64,000 nt of DNA from Bacteroidota bacterium (GCA_019638705.1 JAHBTI010000004.1:1-64000), one strand, 5' to 3'. Shown: positions 1 to 8,900, counted from the first letter of the stretch. Numbers and translations: made by a program. Notes: a model not told the origin generated them from the letters alone.

Positions 1-1532
1 CTGCTGTATGTTTGAGTGTTTGTTATGCCCTGCCATAAGTAACTAAAAGTACCGACACCGCCCGAAGTATTGGCGTTTAATGTTACGCTGCCACCCGCGC
101 AAGCGGTGGGCGAACTTGAAGAAATGTTTACGGTTATGGCGGGAGGTTGGGTGATTGTGAAAACACTTGATGAGGTACAGCCTAAAACATCTGTTGCTGT
201 AACGGTCCACGAACCTGCACTTATATTGTTGATAGATTGTGTGGAATAACTTGTTATGCCATTGCTCCACGAATACGTTGGTGTACCCGAATTGCCCGAT
301 ACACTTAATATACTTGCGCTGCCTGTGTTTGCACCATTGCAAGCCGCATTAGCACTTTGCGTGGTAAGGGTAAAAGTACACATAGGCACCATATTGGGTA
401 ATCTTGTATTAATGTTTGTTGTGGCAGTATTGGCAAGTTGCCCGCAGTTAACATAATTACAAGCTAAACCCGGTGCATTTGGGTTGTTAATTACAGAAAG
501 CGAATAAACAGACGGTGATAAAGAACCACATGTGTATATTTTTCCGTCTATAGCTAACTGCATATCACTATATGTGGAATAATTATAAATAAGATTATTG
601 GCTATGCTCACAGAAGAAGATTGAATAGCGAGGGGAAGACCTGCATTTACATCCCATTGTATGATGTTATTATTTACTTGATTTTGATAAAATCTTGAAC
701 CGTCGGGAGAAAATTCGCAGCCCCAACCACCGGCAGCATAGATATTAGATTGATGATTATATTGCAGGGAGACTGGATTACTAACCACTCCGGTGCTGTT
801 ATTAAAATCATATAATTCTGCTACCACAGTGCTGGAAAAATTACCCGTTGCCATTAATGCCGTCCCTATTTTCTGTCCTGAAGAAGAAAACTTCAGTTGC
901 CCGCTGATACCATAATTAGAATGATACGCCATGCCTGCCGAAGAAACAACAGCAACGGTGTTTATCCCCCCGGCAGTAAATAAATAGGCTCTAAAATTAT
1001 TTGTATTATCTTCATGGGTCATTATCCAGTAATCAATACCATTGGCATGTTTGGCAGCATGAAGTTTACTGGCACAATGTGGCAGGTATATGGGTGCATT
1101 TTTTACGGTAACTGAGCCGGCACCGGCAGCCAAACTCATATCTACTACCGAATAATGGAAACCCATTCCTCCCGGAGTGCCTTGTACCGTAAAAATATAA
1201 TAAACAGAGTTGCTGCCCGGTTGCTTCACAATAAGCGCAGTTCCATACACAGTAGCGAGCAAGCCGGAGCCATTAGCCATAACAATATGCTGATTGTTCC
1301 ATACGGTTTGCCCGTTGGTATAAAACAATAAATTACCAAAAGCATCAGCTATGCTTGAGCAGCCCCAAACAGACCAACTAAAGGAACTGTTGCTTAAAAC
1401 GGTAGGCGGGGTAGTTATAAAATCCAAAGCAGCATCAACACCAAAATACCACTTGCTGTTTTCGTTTTGGCAAAAGAGAGAAGTGTTTGCGAAAACACAG
1501 AAAATAAAATAATATTTAAAAAACGCTTTCAA
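1..1532 (-). CDS. Secreted WYFG-family protein with SprB-like repeat, partial
   Basis: The minus strand is open from a TTG at 1532 to the window edge, so at least 510 residues are present and the C-terminus is missing. The start follows a TATTTTTA box (1541-1548) by 8 bases. A hydrophobic signal sequence ends near residue 22 and is followed by NENSKWYFG. Further family signatures are LLFYTNG, YSVVDMSLAAGAG, HANGIDYWIMTHE and FSPDGSRFY. After about residue 390 a segment with CNGANTGSASI and AGSWTVTATDVLGC resembles SprB/PKD-type adhesin repeats of Bacteroidota surface proteins. It is a clear paralogue of the gene at 56968-58881, which ends in a T9SS sorting domain, so a similar tail is expected beyond the edge. 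Role inferred as cell-surface or secreted; no catalytic motif seen. Confidence 0.8.
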   Translation of the reverse strand, partial: MKAFFKYYFIFCVFANTSLFCQNENSKWYFGVDAALDFITTPPTVLSNSSFSWSVWGCSSIADAFGNLLFYTNGQTVWNNQHIVMANGSGLLATVYGTALIVKQPGSNSVYYIFTVQGTPGGMGFHYSVVDMSLAAGAGSVTVKNAPIYLPHCASKLHAAKHANGIDYWIMTHEDNTNNFRAYLFTAGGINTVAVVSSAGMAYHSNYGISGQLKFSSSGQKIGTALMATGNFSSTVVAELYDFNNSTGVVSNPVSLQYNHQSNIYAAGGWGCEFSPDGSRFYQNQVNNNIIQWDVNAGLPLAIQSSSVSIANNLIYNYSTYSDMQLAIDGKIYTCGSLSPSVYSLSVINNPNAPGLACNYVNCGQLANTATTNINTRLPNMVPMCTFTLTTQSANAACNGANTGSASILSVSGNSGTPTYSWSNGITSYSTQSINNISAGSWTVTATDVLGCTSSSVFTITQPPAITVNISSSSPTACAGGSVTLNANTSGGVGTFSYLWQGITNTQTYS

Positions 1533-1540
1533 TGTTTATT

Positions 1541-1583
1541 TAAAAATAGAAACAACAACAGTAGCCCCGCTACTGTTGTTGTT
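1541..1583 (-). terminator. Hairpin terminator of 1593-2021 abutting promoter of next gene
   Basis: Perfect 15-bp arms at 1551-1565 and 1569-1583 around a CCC loop. On the minus strand the hairpin is followed by TCTATTTTTA; the TATTTTTA at 1541-1548 doubles as a likely -7 box (TAnnTTTG-like, one mismatch) for the gene starting at 1532. Confidence 0.75.
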
Positions 1584-1592
1584 TTTTGTGCA

Positions 1593-2021
1593 TTAATTAA
1601 TCTTCGTCTCAGTAACACTCCATGTTAATTGATAGGAATAAGTTCCCCCCACACAGTGTGTAACCGTAGCACTACTATTATTCTGCATACTTCCACTTAC
1701 CGATACTGGAGTGAAAGTTCCACTGCCAATGGCTTGCAATAAAGTTACCCTTACATCGCAGGCTGTTGCAGTAGAGTTACAAACGTTAAAATCACCATCT
1801 ACAATTGAAAGATAACTACCCGCAGGAATGGTAATACCTCCGCCAGAGTTATTACATTGGGCACAAGGGTTTCCGTCTGCTAATGCCCATGTAACTACCA
1901 ATGGACAACTTGTGTTATTATAAATATTGTACGGTGAAGATATTTGTCCTACCATCTCCATTTGTGTAAACGCAGTTAAAATACTTGCTATAACTATGCT
2001 TTTAAAAATTGATTTTTTCAT
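1593..2021 (-). CDS. Small secreted hypothetical protein
   Basis: 142 residues. A basic N-terminus plus hydrophobic stretch (residues 1-25) ending at VGQ is a signal peptide, so the mature chain of about 117 residues is exported. It is rich in Ser, Thr, Asn and Gly, with four or more cysteines including a CAQC pair near residue 53, suggesting a disulfide-stabilised beta domain. No family recognised. It lies 25 bases downstream of a degenerate gene (2047-2292) and ends at a strong terminator, so it may have been the last gene of a small secreted-protein unit. Confidence 0.7.
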   Translation of the reverse strand: MKKSIFKSIVIASILTAFTQMEMVGQISSPYNIYNNTSCPLVVTWALADGNPCAQCNNSGGGITIPAGSYLSIVDGDFNVCNSTATACDVRVTLLQAIGSGTFTPVSVSGSMQNNSSATVTHCVGGTYSYQLTWSVTETKIN

Positions 2022-2046
2022 CTTTGTTTAATTTTTTAATTAATTT

Positions 2047-2292
2047 TTACTGTTGTTTGTGTAGTTCTGTGAAGTTTAATATAAAAGGCGGTGAGCGAGC
2101 GTGTAAGTTTTGTTGCATGTCAATAAAGCCACAAACTACTTTTGTGCTATTGATAGTAGTGGTTTGTAGATTAGTCATAAAATCCAATGCCACATAGTTA
2201 CCAAAATACCATTTGCTATTTTCGTTTTGCGAAAAAGAAAAAGCAGCACAAAAAATAAAAGCAATAAAAAAATATGTTTTTAACTGTTGCAA
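2047..2292 (-). pseudogene. Degenerate N-terminal copy of the WYFG family
   Basis: An 81-codon frame from TTG 2292. The first 45 or so residues are a signal peptide followed by NENSKWYFGNYVALDFMT, nearly the same as the starts of the genes at 1532 (minus) and 56968 (plus). After this the sequence diverges into an unrelated short tail and stops; full family members exceed 500 residues. I read it as a truncated paralogue left by tandem duplication and deletion. It could still encode a short secreted peptide, but the loss of every downstream motif argues for a pseudogene. Confidence 0.65.
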
Positions 2293-2434
2293 AACGCTTG
2301 GTTTAAAATCGGTTGAAAAGGTACAAAAATTAAATGTTGTATAAAAAGGGGGTTGTTTTGTAGAGATTTGACAACTTTAAAATTTGCCAAATCTGCGCCG
2401 TTGCGATTGCGCCCTGAAAGGGCAGCATAAACAA

Positions 2435-2457
2435 AACGTAAGGCAACGCCTTGCGTT
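2435..2457 (-). terminator. Hairpin at the end of rarA
   Basis: AACGTAAGGC and GCCTTGCGTT form a 10-bp stem (one G-T) with a 3-base loop, touching the rarA stop codon and followed on the minus strand by TTGTTT. A second small hairpin, GCCCTGAAAGGGC, lies further downstream at 2410-2422. Confidence 0.5.
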
Positions 2458-3728
2458 CAATACCCATACTTCTCTTTCCACAATTTTTTTAAGTAGGCTC
2501 TTTGTTCTGCTTCCCGCGTGTTATTGCCGGGTTCGTAAAATTTTGTGCTGCTTATTTGTTCGGGTAAAAATTCCTGTTCGGCAAAATTGTTTTCGTAAGC
2601 ATGTGAGTATTTGTAATCTTTTCCGTAATCCAAATTTTTCATCAGCTTGGTGGGCGCATTGCGCAGATGCAAGGGCACGGGTAAATCTCCGCTCTTGTCC
2701 ACTTCGGCTAAAGCCGCATCAATAGCCATATAACTTGCATTGCTTTTTGGGCTGCACGCCAAATAGGTTACGCACTGACTTAAAATAATTCGCGCTTCGG
2801 GATTACCGATAACATTTACCGCACTGAAACAATTATTTGCCAAAAGCAAAGCGTTTGGGTTGGCATTACCGATGTCTTCACTTGCCAAAATCACTAAACG
2901 GCGCGCAATAAATAAAATATCTTCGCCGCCGCGCAACATTCGTGCCAAATAATACAAAGCGGCATTCGGGTCGCTGCCGCGAATGGATTTGATAAATGCC
3001 GAAATGATGTCGTAATGTTGTTCGCCGCTTTTGTCGTACAAAGCCAAGTTTTGCTGAATAACATTTAACACCAATTCGTTGGTAATTTCAATATCGTTTC
3101 CTTGCAGGCTGTTTATCGTAATTTCCAAAGCATTCAGGAGTTTGCGGGCATCGCCGCCGCTCACACGAATTAAGGCTTCGTGTTCTTTAATTAAAATATT
3201 TTTTTTGGAAAGAACGGTGTCTTCTTTAATGGCATTTTGAATGAGCGTAAGCAATTCGTTTTCTTCCAACGATTTTAACACATACACCTGACAGCGTGAG
3301 AGCAAAGCAGGAATAACTTCAAACGAGGGATTTTCGGTGGTTGCGCCAATTAACGTAACAACGCCTTTTTCCACCGCGCCCAATAACGAATCTTGCTGCG
3401 ATTTACTGAAACGGTGAATTTCATCAATAAACAACACAGGTTTGTTTTGATTAAAAATGTTATTGTCGCTTGCTTTTTCAATCACTTCCCGCACTTCTTT
3501 TACGCCGCTGTTTATGGCACTCAGCATATAAAAAGGGCGTTGCAGTTCGTTGGCAATAATTAAGGCAAGCGAAGTTTTGCCTACGCCCGGAGGTCCCCAA
3601 AAAATAAGCGAGGGCAGCAAATTTTGTTTTATGGCGTTGCGCAACGCGCTTCCTGTTCCAATAATGTGTTGCTGACCGATGTATTGGTCAAGATTTTTTG
3701 GTCGTATTCGTTCGGCGAGAGGTTGCAT
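2457..3728 (-). CDS. rarA: Replication-associated recombination protein A (MgsA/RarA AAA+ ATPase)
   Basis: 423 residues, the usual length of the family. AAA+ core: Walker A GPPGVGKT at 45-52, Walker [11 protein letters not shown] at 98-107, sensor 1 GATTEN at 128-133; the C-terminal part holds the MgsA tetramerisation region ([15 protein letters not shown] and following). RarA is a clamp-loader-like ATPase that acts at stalled replication forks and interacts with single-strand binding protein. ATG 3728 is the start because the conserved [17 protein letters not shown] motif begins at residue 3. It is transcribed divergently from the gene at 3813, with 84 bases between the starts. Confidence 0.95.
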   Translation of the reverse strand: MQPLAERIRPKNLDQYIGQQHIIGTGSALRNAIKQNLLPSLIFWGPPGVGKTSLALIIANELQRPFYMLSAINSGVKEVREVIEKASDNNIFNQNKPVLFIDEIHRFSKSQQDSLLGAVEKGVVTLIGATTENPSFEVIPALLSRCQVYVLKSLEENELLTLIQNAIKEDTVLSKKNILIKEHEALIRVSGGDARKLLNALEITINSLQGNDIEITNELVLNVIQQNLALYDKSGEQHYDIISAFIKSIRGSDPNAALYYLARMLRGGEDILFIARRLVILASEDIGNANPNALLLANNCFSAVNVIGNPEARIILSQCVTYLACSPKSNASYMAIDAALAEVDKSGDLPVPLHLRNAPTKLMKNLDYGKDYKYSHAYENNFAEQEFLPEQISSTKFYEPGNNTREAEQRAYLKKLWKEKYGY

Positions 3729-3759
3729 TTTTTTAACTGTTAAATATGGCAGAATTTCT

Positions 3760-3767
3760 TAGTTTTG
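3760..3767 (+). promoter_or_regulatory. Likely -7 box for 3813
   Basis: TAGTTTTG matches the Bacteroidota TAnnTTTG box exactly, 45 bases before ATG 3813. Confidence 0.5.
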
Positions 3768-3812
3768 GAAACTAAATTTAGAAAAGAAATTCTACACAGA
3801 GAACTTAAAAAC

Positions 3813-4337
3813 ATGAACAGACTAAAACTATTTTCTTTCCCGCAATTTGTAACGGCTGCCGCTGTTGTTGTTTTACTTTTGGCTTTTAAAGGCGATAAAG
3901 ACGCTTTGCACAAACGGATTTTCTTTGTAAACCTTACCGAAATAAAGGATTCGGGTCCCGTTAAAAAAACAATATTTGACGAAGTTGAATTTAAAGACGG
4001 AAAAATGTTCAGCGAATATTTGTTTGACAAGTTTAATTACAAATGGATACGCTACCGCATTAATAAAGACACGGTGTATGTGGATTCTACCAACACCAAA
4101 GTGCGCCGTTTAGATGTGGAAGCCTCGCACACAGACGATGAAACCGACCAAACCGTAACCATTAATTTTACTACCGTAGAGTGGGATTTGGAGGGTACGG
4201 TGAAAATAACCAAAAAAGACAAATTGAAAAAATATTTCGACATGACGGGCTTTGAAAAAGGCGGAAAACCCAAGAAAGAGAAAAAGAAAAAAAATCCGAA
4301 CGACACCATTCCGTTGTTTGAACTTAAAAAAGAGTAA
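3813..4337 (+). CDS. Hypothetical membrane-anchored or exported protein
   Basis: 174 residues from ATG 3813, chosen over an upstream TTG at 3765 that sits on the promoter box. One hydrophobic segment (residues 9-25) acts as signal or anchor. The body is rich in charged residues with alternating beta pattern, and the tail (about 145-174) is very lysine rich (KKEKKKK). No domain recognised. Its stop overlaps the msrA start by one base (TAATG), so the two are translationally coupled. Confidence 0.65.
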   Translation: MNRLKLFSFPQFVTAAAVVVLLLAFKGDKDALHKRIFFVNLTEIKDSGPVKKTIFDEVEFKDGKMFSEYLFDKFNYKWIRYRINKDTVYVDSTNTKVRRLDVEASHTDDETDQTVTINFTTVEWDLEGTVKITKKDKLKKYFDMTGFEKGGKPKKEKKKKNPNDTIPLFELKKE

Positions 4338-5008
4338 TGAATTTTTTTCTCAACATAAATTTTAAAGCAGTTGTAACCCTTGTGGCGACTGCTTTTTTTA
4401 TAAATGCCTGCGGGCAAAACAAAACTAATGTAACTATGCAACAACAAGAAAATATACCGCAACAAAGTTCAGGAAATATGGATACCGCCACGTTTGGCGC
4501 AGGGTGTTTTTGGTGTGTGGAAGCGGTGTTTCAACGCTTAAACGGTGTAATGAGCGTAAACAGCGGTTACAGCGGCGGCACGGTAAAAAATCCATCGTAC
4601 AAAGAAGTTTGCACAGGCACAACGGGACACGCCGAAGTTGCCCAAATTGTTTTTGACAAAACAAAAATTTCGTTTGACGAACTGCTGCAAGTGTTTTGGA
4701 AAACACACGACCCCACAACATTGAACCGTCAGGGAAACGACATTGGCACACAATACCGCTCCGCCATTTTTTATCACAACGAGGAACAAAAACAAATTGC
4801 CGAAAAATATAAACAGGCGTTAAACACCGAACAGGCTTATCCCAATCCTGTAATTACAGAAATAACAGCGTTTACAGAGTTTTATCCTGCCGAAGACTAT
4901 CACAAAAACTATTTTAATTTGCATGGCGAGGAACAGTATTGCAAGTACGTTATTCAGCCCAAAGTAGAGAAATTTGAAAAAGTGTTTAAGGAAAAATTGA
5001 AGCGTTAA
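4337..5008 (+). CDS. msrA: Peptide-methionine (S)-S-oxide reductase, lipoprotein form
   Basis: 223 residues. Reduces methionine-S-sulfoxide in proteins. The catalytic motif GCFWC is at 56-60 with Cys57 as nucleophile; other family blocks are YSGG, GHAEVAQIVFD, NRQGNDIGTQYRSAIFY and FYPAEDYHKNYF. The N-terminal extension is a lipoprotein signal (FINAC, Cys25), so this copy should sit in the envelope and repair oxidised envelope proteins. The start overlaps the previous gene's stop (TAATG). Family assignment is certain; the periplasmic location is inferred from the lipobox. Confidence 0.95.
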   Translation: MNFFLNINFKAVVTLVATAFFINACGQNKTNVTMQQQENIPQQSSGNMDTATFGAGCFWCVEAVFQRLNGVMSVNSGYSGGTVKNPSYKEVCTGTTGHAEVAQIVFDKTKISFDELLQVFWKTHDPTTLNRQGNDIGTQYRSAIFYHNEEQKQIAEKYKQALNTEQAYPNPVITEITAFTEFYPAEDYHKNYFNLHGEEQYCKYVIQPKVEKFEKVFKEKLKR

Positions 5009-5083
5009 GCCTCACAAAGTCAAAGCGTTTGTTTGAGTAAAATTTAACAGTTTCTTATGATTATGAAAATCAAAAGAAAAAAG

Positions 5084-5091
5084 TATTTTTG
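5084..5091 (+). promoter_or_regulatory. -7 box for 5119
   Basis: TATTTTTG, an exact TAnnTTTG match, 27 bases before ATG 5119. A copy of the motif AAATTTAACAGTTTCTTA lies upstream at 5040-5057. Confidence 0.55.
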
Positions 5092-5118
5092 CTTCATCTA
5101 AAAATTATATCAAGAAAT

Positions 5119-5694
5119 ATGAAAACAGGTTTTAAAGCCATAATTTTTTCTTTGTTTATGTTTTCCGCGCCTGTGTTTGCGCAGGTAACTCCCTCGGCGG
5201 AGGACGGCGGCATTCCCAAGAAAAAAGAAGAATTTAAGATACAGGAAATAATAACCACCGACTCGTTGCCACCCGAGGAATTGGCAAAACGCGCAGCGGC
5301 ATGGGTAAACGAAGAAAATTTAACCTATGTAAAATCAGGAGGTTCAAGCACAGGCAGCAAAGTAGAATGTGTGGCTACGTTTTCAATTATGCCTAAGGAA
5401 TTAAACCCAAAACCCGATTACACAGGGAAATTTACCATGAATGTGGTTATTGAGTGTAAAGACAGCCGTTACCGCTACACAATTTCTCAGATAAAACATA
5501 TCAGCAAAAAAGGCGATTACAACGGTGGCGATATTGGCAATTCTACCCCTGAGTGCGGCAGCATGATAATGGATGACATTATGTGGAAAAAATTAAAAGG
5601 TGAGGCTACGAAACGCGCCTATAAAGTAGCGGCTGACTTAAAAGCAGCTATGGCTATAGAAGCGGCTGAAACTAAAAAAGATGATGACTGGTAG
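5119..5694 (+). CDS. Secreted DUF4468-like protein
   Basis: 191 residues from ATG 5119, which directly precedes a signal peptide (MKTGFKAIIFSLFMFSAPVFA). The mature part contains ELAKRAAAWVNE, YTGKFTMNVVIECKDSRYRYTI and a helical C-terminus, the layout of DUF4468/TBP-like-fold envelope proteins of Bacteroidota. Function of that family is unknown. It has its own promoter and faces the convergent gene 5703-6308, with only 8 bases between the stops. Confidence 0.7.
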   Translation: MKTGFKAIIFSLFMFSAPVFAQVTPSAEDGGIPKKKEEFKIQEIITTDSLPPEELAKRAAAWVNEENLTYVKSGGSSTGSKVECVATFSIMPKELNPKPDYTGKFTMNVVIECKDSRYRYTISQIKHISKKGDYNGGDIGNSTPECGSMIMDDIMWKKLKGEATKRAYKVAADLKAAMAIEAAETKKDDDW

Positions 5695-5702
5695 TTTGCT
5701 CT

Positions 5703-6308
5703 CTACTGCTCCAAAGATGAAATAAGACATTTTGGAATAAACCACGATGTTGAGAAAACAGTCAAATCAATTTCGTTGTTGTTGCAATCTACATAACGGG
5801 CAAGGGAATTGCGTTTAATAATAAACACATTCCCTTTTTTTATTTCTGAAATTACCAGCGTTTTTAATTCATTTAAATTTATTTTTTTGTTGGCGTGTCC
5901 AATTGCCAAACCAATGCCGTTATTTCTTAAATCCATTACACAAGCTATGCTGTCAGGGCGTTCGTTATCTTCCAACTGAGATTTAAGAAACTGTCGGTAA
6001 TTGCCTTTTTCGTGTGCTATACCAAGTTGGCGTAATTTTTTGGTGTTTATTTTTTGAGCATACGCCGCCATAAAAAACGTATGCCGAAACGCATCTAATT
6101 TACCGCCGTTTGCAAAAGTATCTAATTGCGTTTTTATGTCGGGGTGATGATAAACGGAAAAACATTTTTTAGTAAGGTTGTTTACGCGCAGGGCAGCAAA
6201 GGGGTGAAACACAGCCCAGCGTTTTTCGTACTTGGATAAGGGCGGCATACTTGCCATACAACACGCAGAGCAAAAAAACAGGCACAGTATAAACACAGGT
6301 TTTAGCAT
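5703..6308 (-). CDS. DUF6973-like secreted protein
   Basis: 201 residues. The N-terminus is a cleavable or lipoprotein-type signal (CLFFCSACC). The core has DAFRHTFFMAAYA (about 73-85), IAHEKGN and MDLRNNGIGLAIGH, matching the pattern DAFRH..(N)..AHE..MD..NN..G seen in DUF6973 proteins, where the His/Asp/Glu residues may form a hydrolase-like site. Activity is not established. ATG 6308 is the start. Confidence 0.6.
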   Translation of the reverse strand: MLKPVFILCLFFCSACCMASMPPLSKYEKRWAVFHPFAALRVNNLTKKCFSVYHHPDIKTQLDTFANGGKLDAFRHTFFMAAYAQKINTKKLRQLGIAHEKGNYRQFLKSQLEDNERPDSIACVMDLRNNGIGLAIGHANKKINLNELKTLVISEIKKGNVFIIKRNSLARYVDCNNNEIDLTVFSTSWFIPKCLISSLEQ

Positions 6309-6400
6309 ATCGGCATGAAACTAAAAATTTTTAAAGCCTGTTTAAATGTAAACACTTTCTATGCAGTATTAACATTCTCTTGTACAAAATTTCATCAACT

Positions 6401-6420
6401 AAGTTCTAAATCAAGAACTT
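6401..6420. promoter_or_regulatory. Inverted repeat upstream of the NlpC/P60 gene
   Basis: AAGTTCT (6401-6407) and AGAACTT (6414-6420) are perfect 7-bp arms around 6 bases, just upstream of TAGTTTTA/TATTTTTA (-7-like) and the GTG at 6443. Possible operator; no regulator gene is adjacent. Confidence 0.35.
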
Positions 6421-6442
6421 CTTAGTTTTATTTTTAGGGGAA

Positions 6443-6994
6443 GTGAAATTTACCCGATATAGTTTTTTATTGCTGATGTTTGTGTTTGCCTGTAAACACA
6501 AGCAGGTTACTACGCATAATAAAGAAACGGTAAAGCAAAATACTGCCAAAAAAACGCAATCCCAAAAAAGCCCTGTTCAGGAACAAATGGGTATGACCAA
6601 CAAGCAGGTACGCGACAGTAAACTGTATTCTTTTATTGACGAATGGTACGGTGTGCCGTACAAATACGGTTCATGCCAAAAATCGGGCATTGACTGTTCT
6701 TGTTTTGCGGGCGTGCTTTGCGAAAAAATATACAATCAACATTTGGCGCGAAGCGCAGGCGAAATTTTTAAGCAATGCAAACAAATTTCTTTGGAAGATG
6801 CAAAAGAAGGCGATTTGTGTTTTTTTAAAATCGGCGGAAATCAAATTACACACGTTGGGGTTTATTTAAAGAAAAAATTATTTGTTCACGCAAGCACAAG
6901 CAAAGGTGTTGTTATTAGCAGTTTGGACGAAGCCTATTACAAAAAATATTTTTTCAGCGCAGGCAGAATAACAAAAACGCCCATTAAAGATTAA
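6443..6994 (+). CDS. NlpC/P60 family peptidoglycan hydrolase, lipoprotein
   Basis: 183 residues from GTG 6443. Lipobox VFAC with Cys17. The NlpC/P60 domain spans about 57-183: catalytic Cys85 in GIDCSCF, His137 in ITHVGVY and His149 in FVHAST make the usual Cys-His-His triad. Such enzymes cut cell-wall stem peptides (D-Glu-meso-DAP bonds). The linker (18-55) is Lys/Gln/Thr rich. It lies 2 bases upstream of a polytopic membrane protein, so the two are probably cotranscribed. Confidence 0.88.
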   Translation: MKFTRYSFLLLMFVFACKHKQVTTHNKETVKQNTAKKTQSQKSPVQEQMGMTNKQVRDSKLYSFIDEWYGVPYKYGSCQKSGIDCSCFAGVLCEKIYNQHLARSAGEIFKQCKQISLEDAKEGDLCFFKIGGNQITHVGVYLKKKLFVHASTSKGVVISSLDEAYYKKYFFSAGRITKTPIKD

Positions 6995-6996
6995 AC

Positions 6997-8085
6997 ATGA
7001 TTGAAGGATTACAGTTAAGCATTCCGCGCCGCATGGCAATACTCAAAACAGTATTGCTTGTATCGCTGGTTATTTCTGTTTTTTTGACCTTTAATTTGTG
7101 GGGCGGCTCACGGTTTTTTCCTTGTACGCCTGTGTTTATAAACAATCCCGTGCAAGCACCTTATGATTATGTGTTTATTATTTTAGCTGTGTTGCTTTGG
7201 GTTTCGGCTTTGTTTTTACGCATAGAACGTTTGCTGTTGTTTCTTGCTTTTCTGTTGAGCGTTGTTTTGGTATTGTTTGACCTTAACCGTTTGCAAACTT
7301 GGTTTTATGTTTACAATGCCATGCTGTTGGTGTTTGTGTTTTACAACGGGCGGGTTGATGATGCCAATAAATTCACCTCGCTGTTTATTGTATTGCAGCT
7401 TATTTCGGCTTCGGTTTATTTTTTTTGCGGCTTGAGCCAACTCAACGAGCATTTTATTGAACACTCCTTTGCCGAAATTATTTCTCCGCTCCGTAACATT
7501 ATGAGCGAACGCCAGTTTTTATTTATCAAAAGCATGGGCGTTGCTTCGCCGTATCTCTTAATGTTTACAGGTGTTGGGCTAATGGTTACGCCTGTGCGTT
7601 ATCTGGCAATTACTACGGCGTTGGTAGTTCATGTGTTGCTGCTTGTTTTTTTATTTCCGAGTGAAAAAAATCAAAATTATGCCTTGTGGTTCAGCAATTT
7701 TTCTATGCTTGTGGTTACCTTGCTTTTATTTTCGGGACGAACAAAACAACGTTATTTCAGCCCCACATTTTTGTTTAAGCAAGTCATGTTTTATCTCATT
7801 GTTCCGTTTTTTGTCATTTTGCCCTTTTTTAATTTGGATAACCGCTATCCCGATTATTTGTCTTTCAATTTTAAAAGCGGAAAAGACAAAGCCGATGTTA
7901 TCGTCATTCAAAGAACAGTGTATGATAACTTGCCCGAAAACCTGCATCAATACTGCCATTTCATATCTTCAATGGATATGACCTTTGACTACAAAAAATT
8001 GTGTTTAGATGAATTAAATACCGATTGTATTTCTTCACCCGAAGTAAAGCAAAATGTGAGAAATTATTTAGCTAATCATCGTTAA
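6997..8085 (+). CDS. Polytopic membrane protein, HTTM/DoxX-like
   Basis: 362 residues with roughly eight hydrophobic segments and a soluble C-terminal tail of about 85 residues. The FCGLSQLNEHFI segment after a hydrophobic helix and a later loop before GRTKQRYFSP resemble HTTM-type (vitamin-K-dependent-carboxylase-like membrane) or DoxX-like proteins, but the match is by eye and weak. ATG 6997 follows the stop of the NlpC/P60 gene by two bases. Function unknown. Confidence 0.6.
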   Translation: MIEGLQLSIPRRMAILKTVLLVSLVISVFLTFNLWGGSRFFPCTPVFINNPVQAPYDYVFIILAVLLWVSALFLRIERLLLFLAFLLSVVLVLFDLNRLQTWFYVYNAMLLVFVFYNGRVDDANKFTSLFIVLQLISASVYFFCGLSQLNEHFIEHSFAEIISPLRNIMSERQFLFIKSMGVASPYLLMFTGVGLMVTPVRYLAITTALVVHVLLLVFLFPSEKNQNYALWFSNFSMLVVTLLLFSGRTKQRYFSPTFLFKQVMFYLIVPFFVILPFFNLDNRYPDYLSFNFKSGKDKADVIVIQRTVYDNLPENLHQYCHFISSMDMTFDYKKLCLDELNTDCISSPEVKQNVRNYLANHR

Positions 8086-8090
8086 GTTCT

Positions 8091-8115
8091 TTCAAATTCA
8101 AGCTCTGAATTTGAA
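8091..8115. repeat. Perfect 9-bp inverted repeat
   Basis: TTCAAATTC and GAATTTGAA separated by 7 bases, between the stop of 6997-8085 and the promoter of the Skp-like gene. No T-run follows; may be an operator or weak terminator. Confidence 0.35.
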
Positions 8116-8123
8116 CTTAATAG

Positions 8124-8131
8124 TATCTTTG
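8124..8131 (+). promoter_or_regulatory. -7 box for the Skp-like gene, giving a leaderless transcript
   Basis: TATCTTTG is an exact TAnnTTTG match. It ends 5 bases before ATG 8137, so transcription should begin on or next to the start codon. Confidence 0.55.
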
Positions 8132-8136
8132 CGGCA

Positions 8137-8808
8137 ATGAATAATTCAATGAATAAAATTTTAATTGGCGTAAATGCCTTGCTGGTAGCCGCCGTGCTGC
8201 TTTTGTTTGTAAAAGTAAACGGAATAGCAAACCATGAAAAAAGTGAAGAAGCAGAGGAAAGCCATAAGTCGGAAATTGGCGGGCAGCAAGGTGGAAAAAA
8301 CGAACCTGTAAAAGAAGTTGGGAACATTCCCACGGGAAAAATTGCTTATGTAAACATTGACCGCCTGAACGAAGAAAGTTTGGAAATTATTGATTTGGTT
8401 GCCGAAGCAAAACGCCGTAAAAATAATTTGGAAGCCAGTGTAGAAAGTTTGAGTATGCAGTATCAGCAAAAAATTGAAGAATATCAAAACTCTGCAAAAG
8501 CGGGCATTGCACCCCCTTCGGAAATGCAAGCCAAAGAACGTGAGATTATGCAAATTGAAAAAGAAGCGCAGAACAAACAACTTCAAATGGACAATTTGAC
8601 TATGGACATCAGCGAAAAAAATGCGAAATTTCAAAAAAATGTGCACGACTATTTGGTGAAATGGAATAAGGGAGAGTATGATTTTATTTTTTCATACAGC
8701 GAAGCCGTGCCAACGCTTTTGCTTGGTAATTCAACGCTGGAAATTACCGATGAAGTGATTACGGGATTGAATAAGGAATACAAAGAAAGCAAGGGGAAAA
8801 AGAAATAA
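8137..8808 (+). CDS. OmpH/Skp family outer-membrane chaperone
   Basis: 223 residues. An N-terminal hydrophobic segment (about 7-27) is followed by a charged linker, then KIAYVNIDRLNEESLEI, the conserved strand that opens Skp/OmpH proteins. Residues 85-190 are long coiled-coil tentacle helices rich in Glu, Lys and Gln. It ends in strand-like TLEITDEVITGLN. Skp holds unfolded outer-membrane proteins in the periplasm. The N-terminal segment looks like an uncleaved anchor. ATG 8149 is an alternative start; the promoter position favours 8137. Confidence 0.85.
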   Translation: MNNSMNKILIGVNALLVAAVLLLFVKVNGIANHEKSEEAEESHKSEIGGQQGGKNEPVKEVGNIPTGKIAYVNIDRLNEESLEIIDLVAEAKRRKNNLEASVESLSMQYQQKIEEYQNSAKAGIAPPSEMQAKEREIMQIEKEAQNKQLQMDNLTMDISEKNAKFQKNVHDYLVKWNKGEYDFIFSYSEAVPTLLLGNSTLEITDEVITGLNKEYKESKGKKK

Positions 8809-8816
8809 AAAACATT

Positions 8817-8879
8817 GTCATGCTGACGAAGGAAGCATCTTTTTTAGTAAGGTATAGATTCTTCGTTCCTCAAAATGAC
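8817..8879. repeat. Dispersed palindromic repeat, family A
   Basis: The outer arms GTCATGCTGACGAAGGAAGC and the complement of TTCGTTCCTCAAAATGAC form an imperfect hairpin. Same family as 26444-26713 and 29570-29630. It occupies the region before ATG 8901 and shows that the longer frame beginning at 8820 is not the true start. Confidence 0.75.
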
Positions 8880-8900
8880 AAAAAAAGAGTATTAAGGATT

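Noticed and set aside
2384-2725. Plus-strand ORF within rarA
   Set aside because: Shadow of the rarA coding strand; no start context, no family match.
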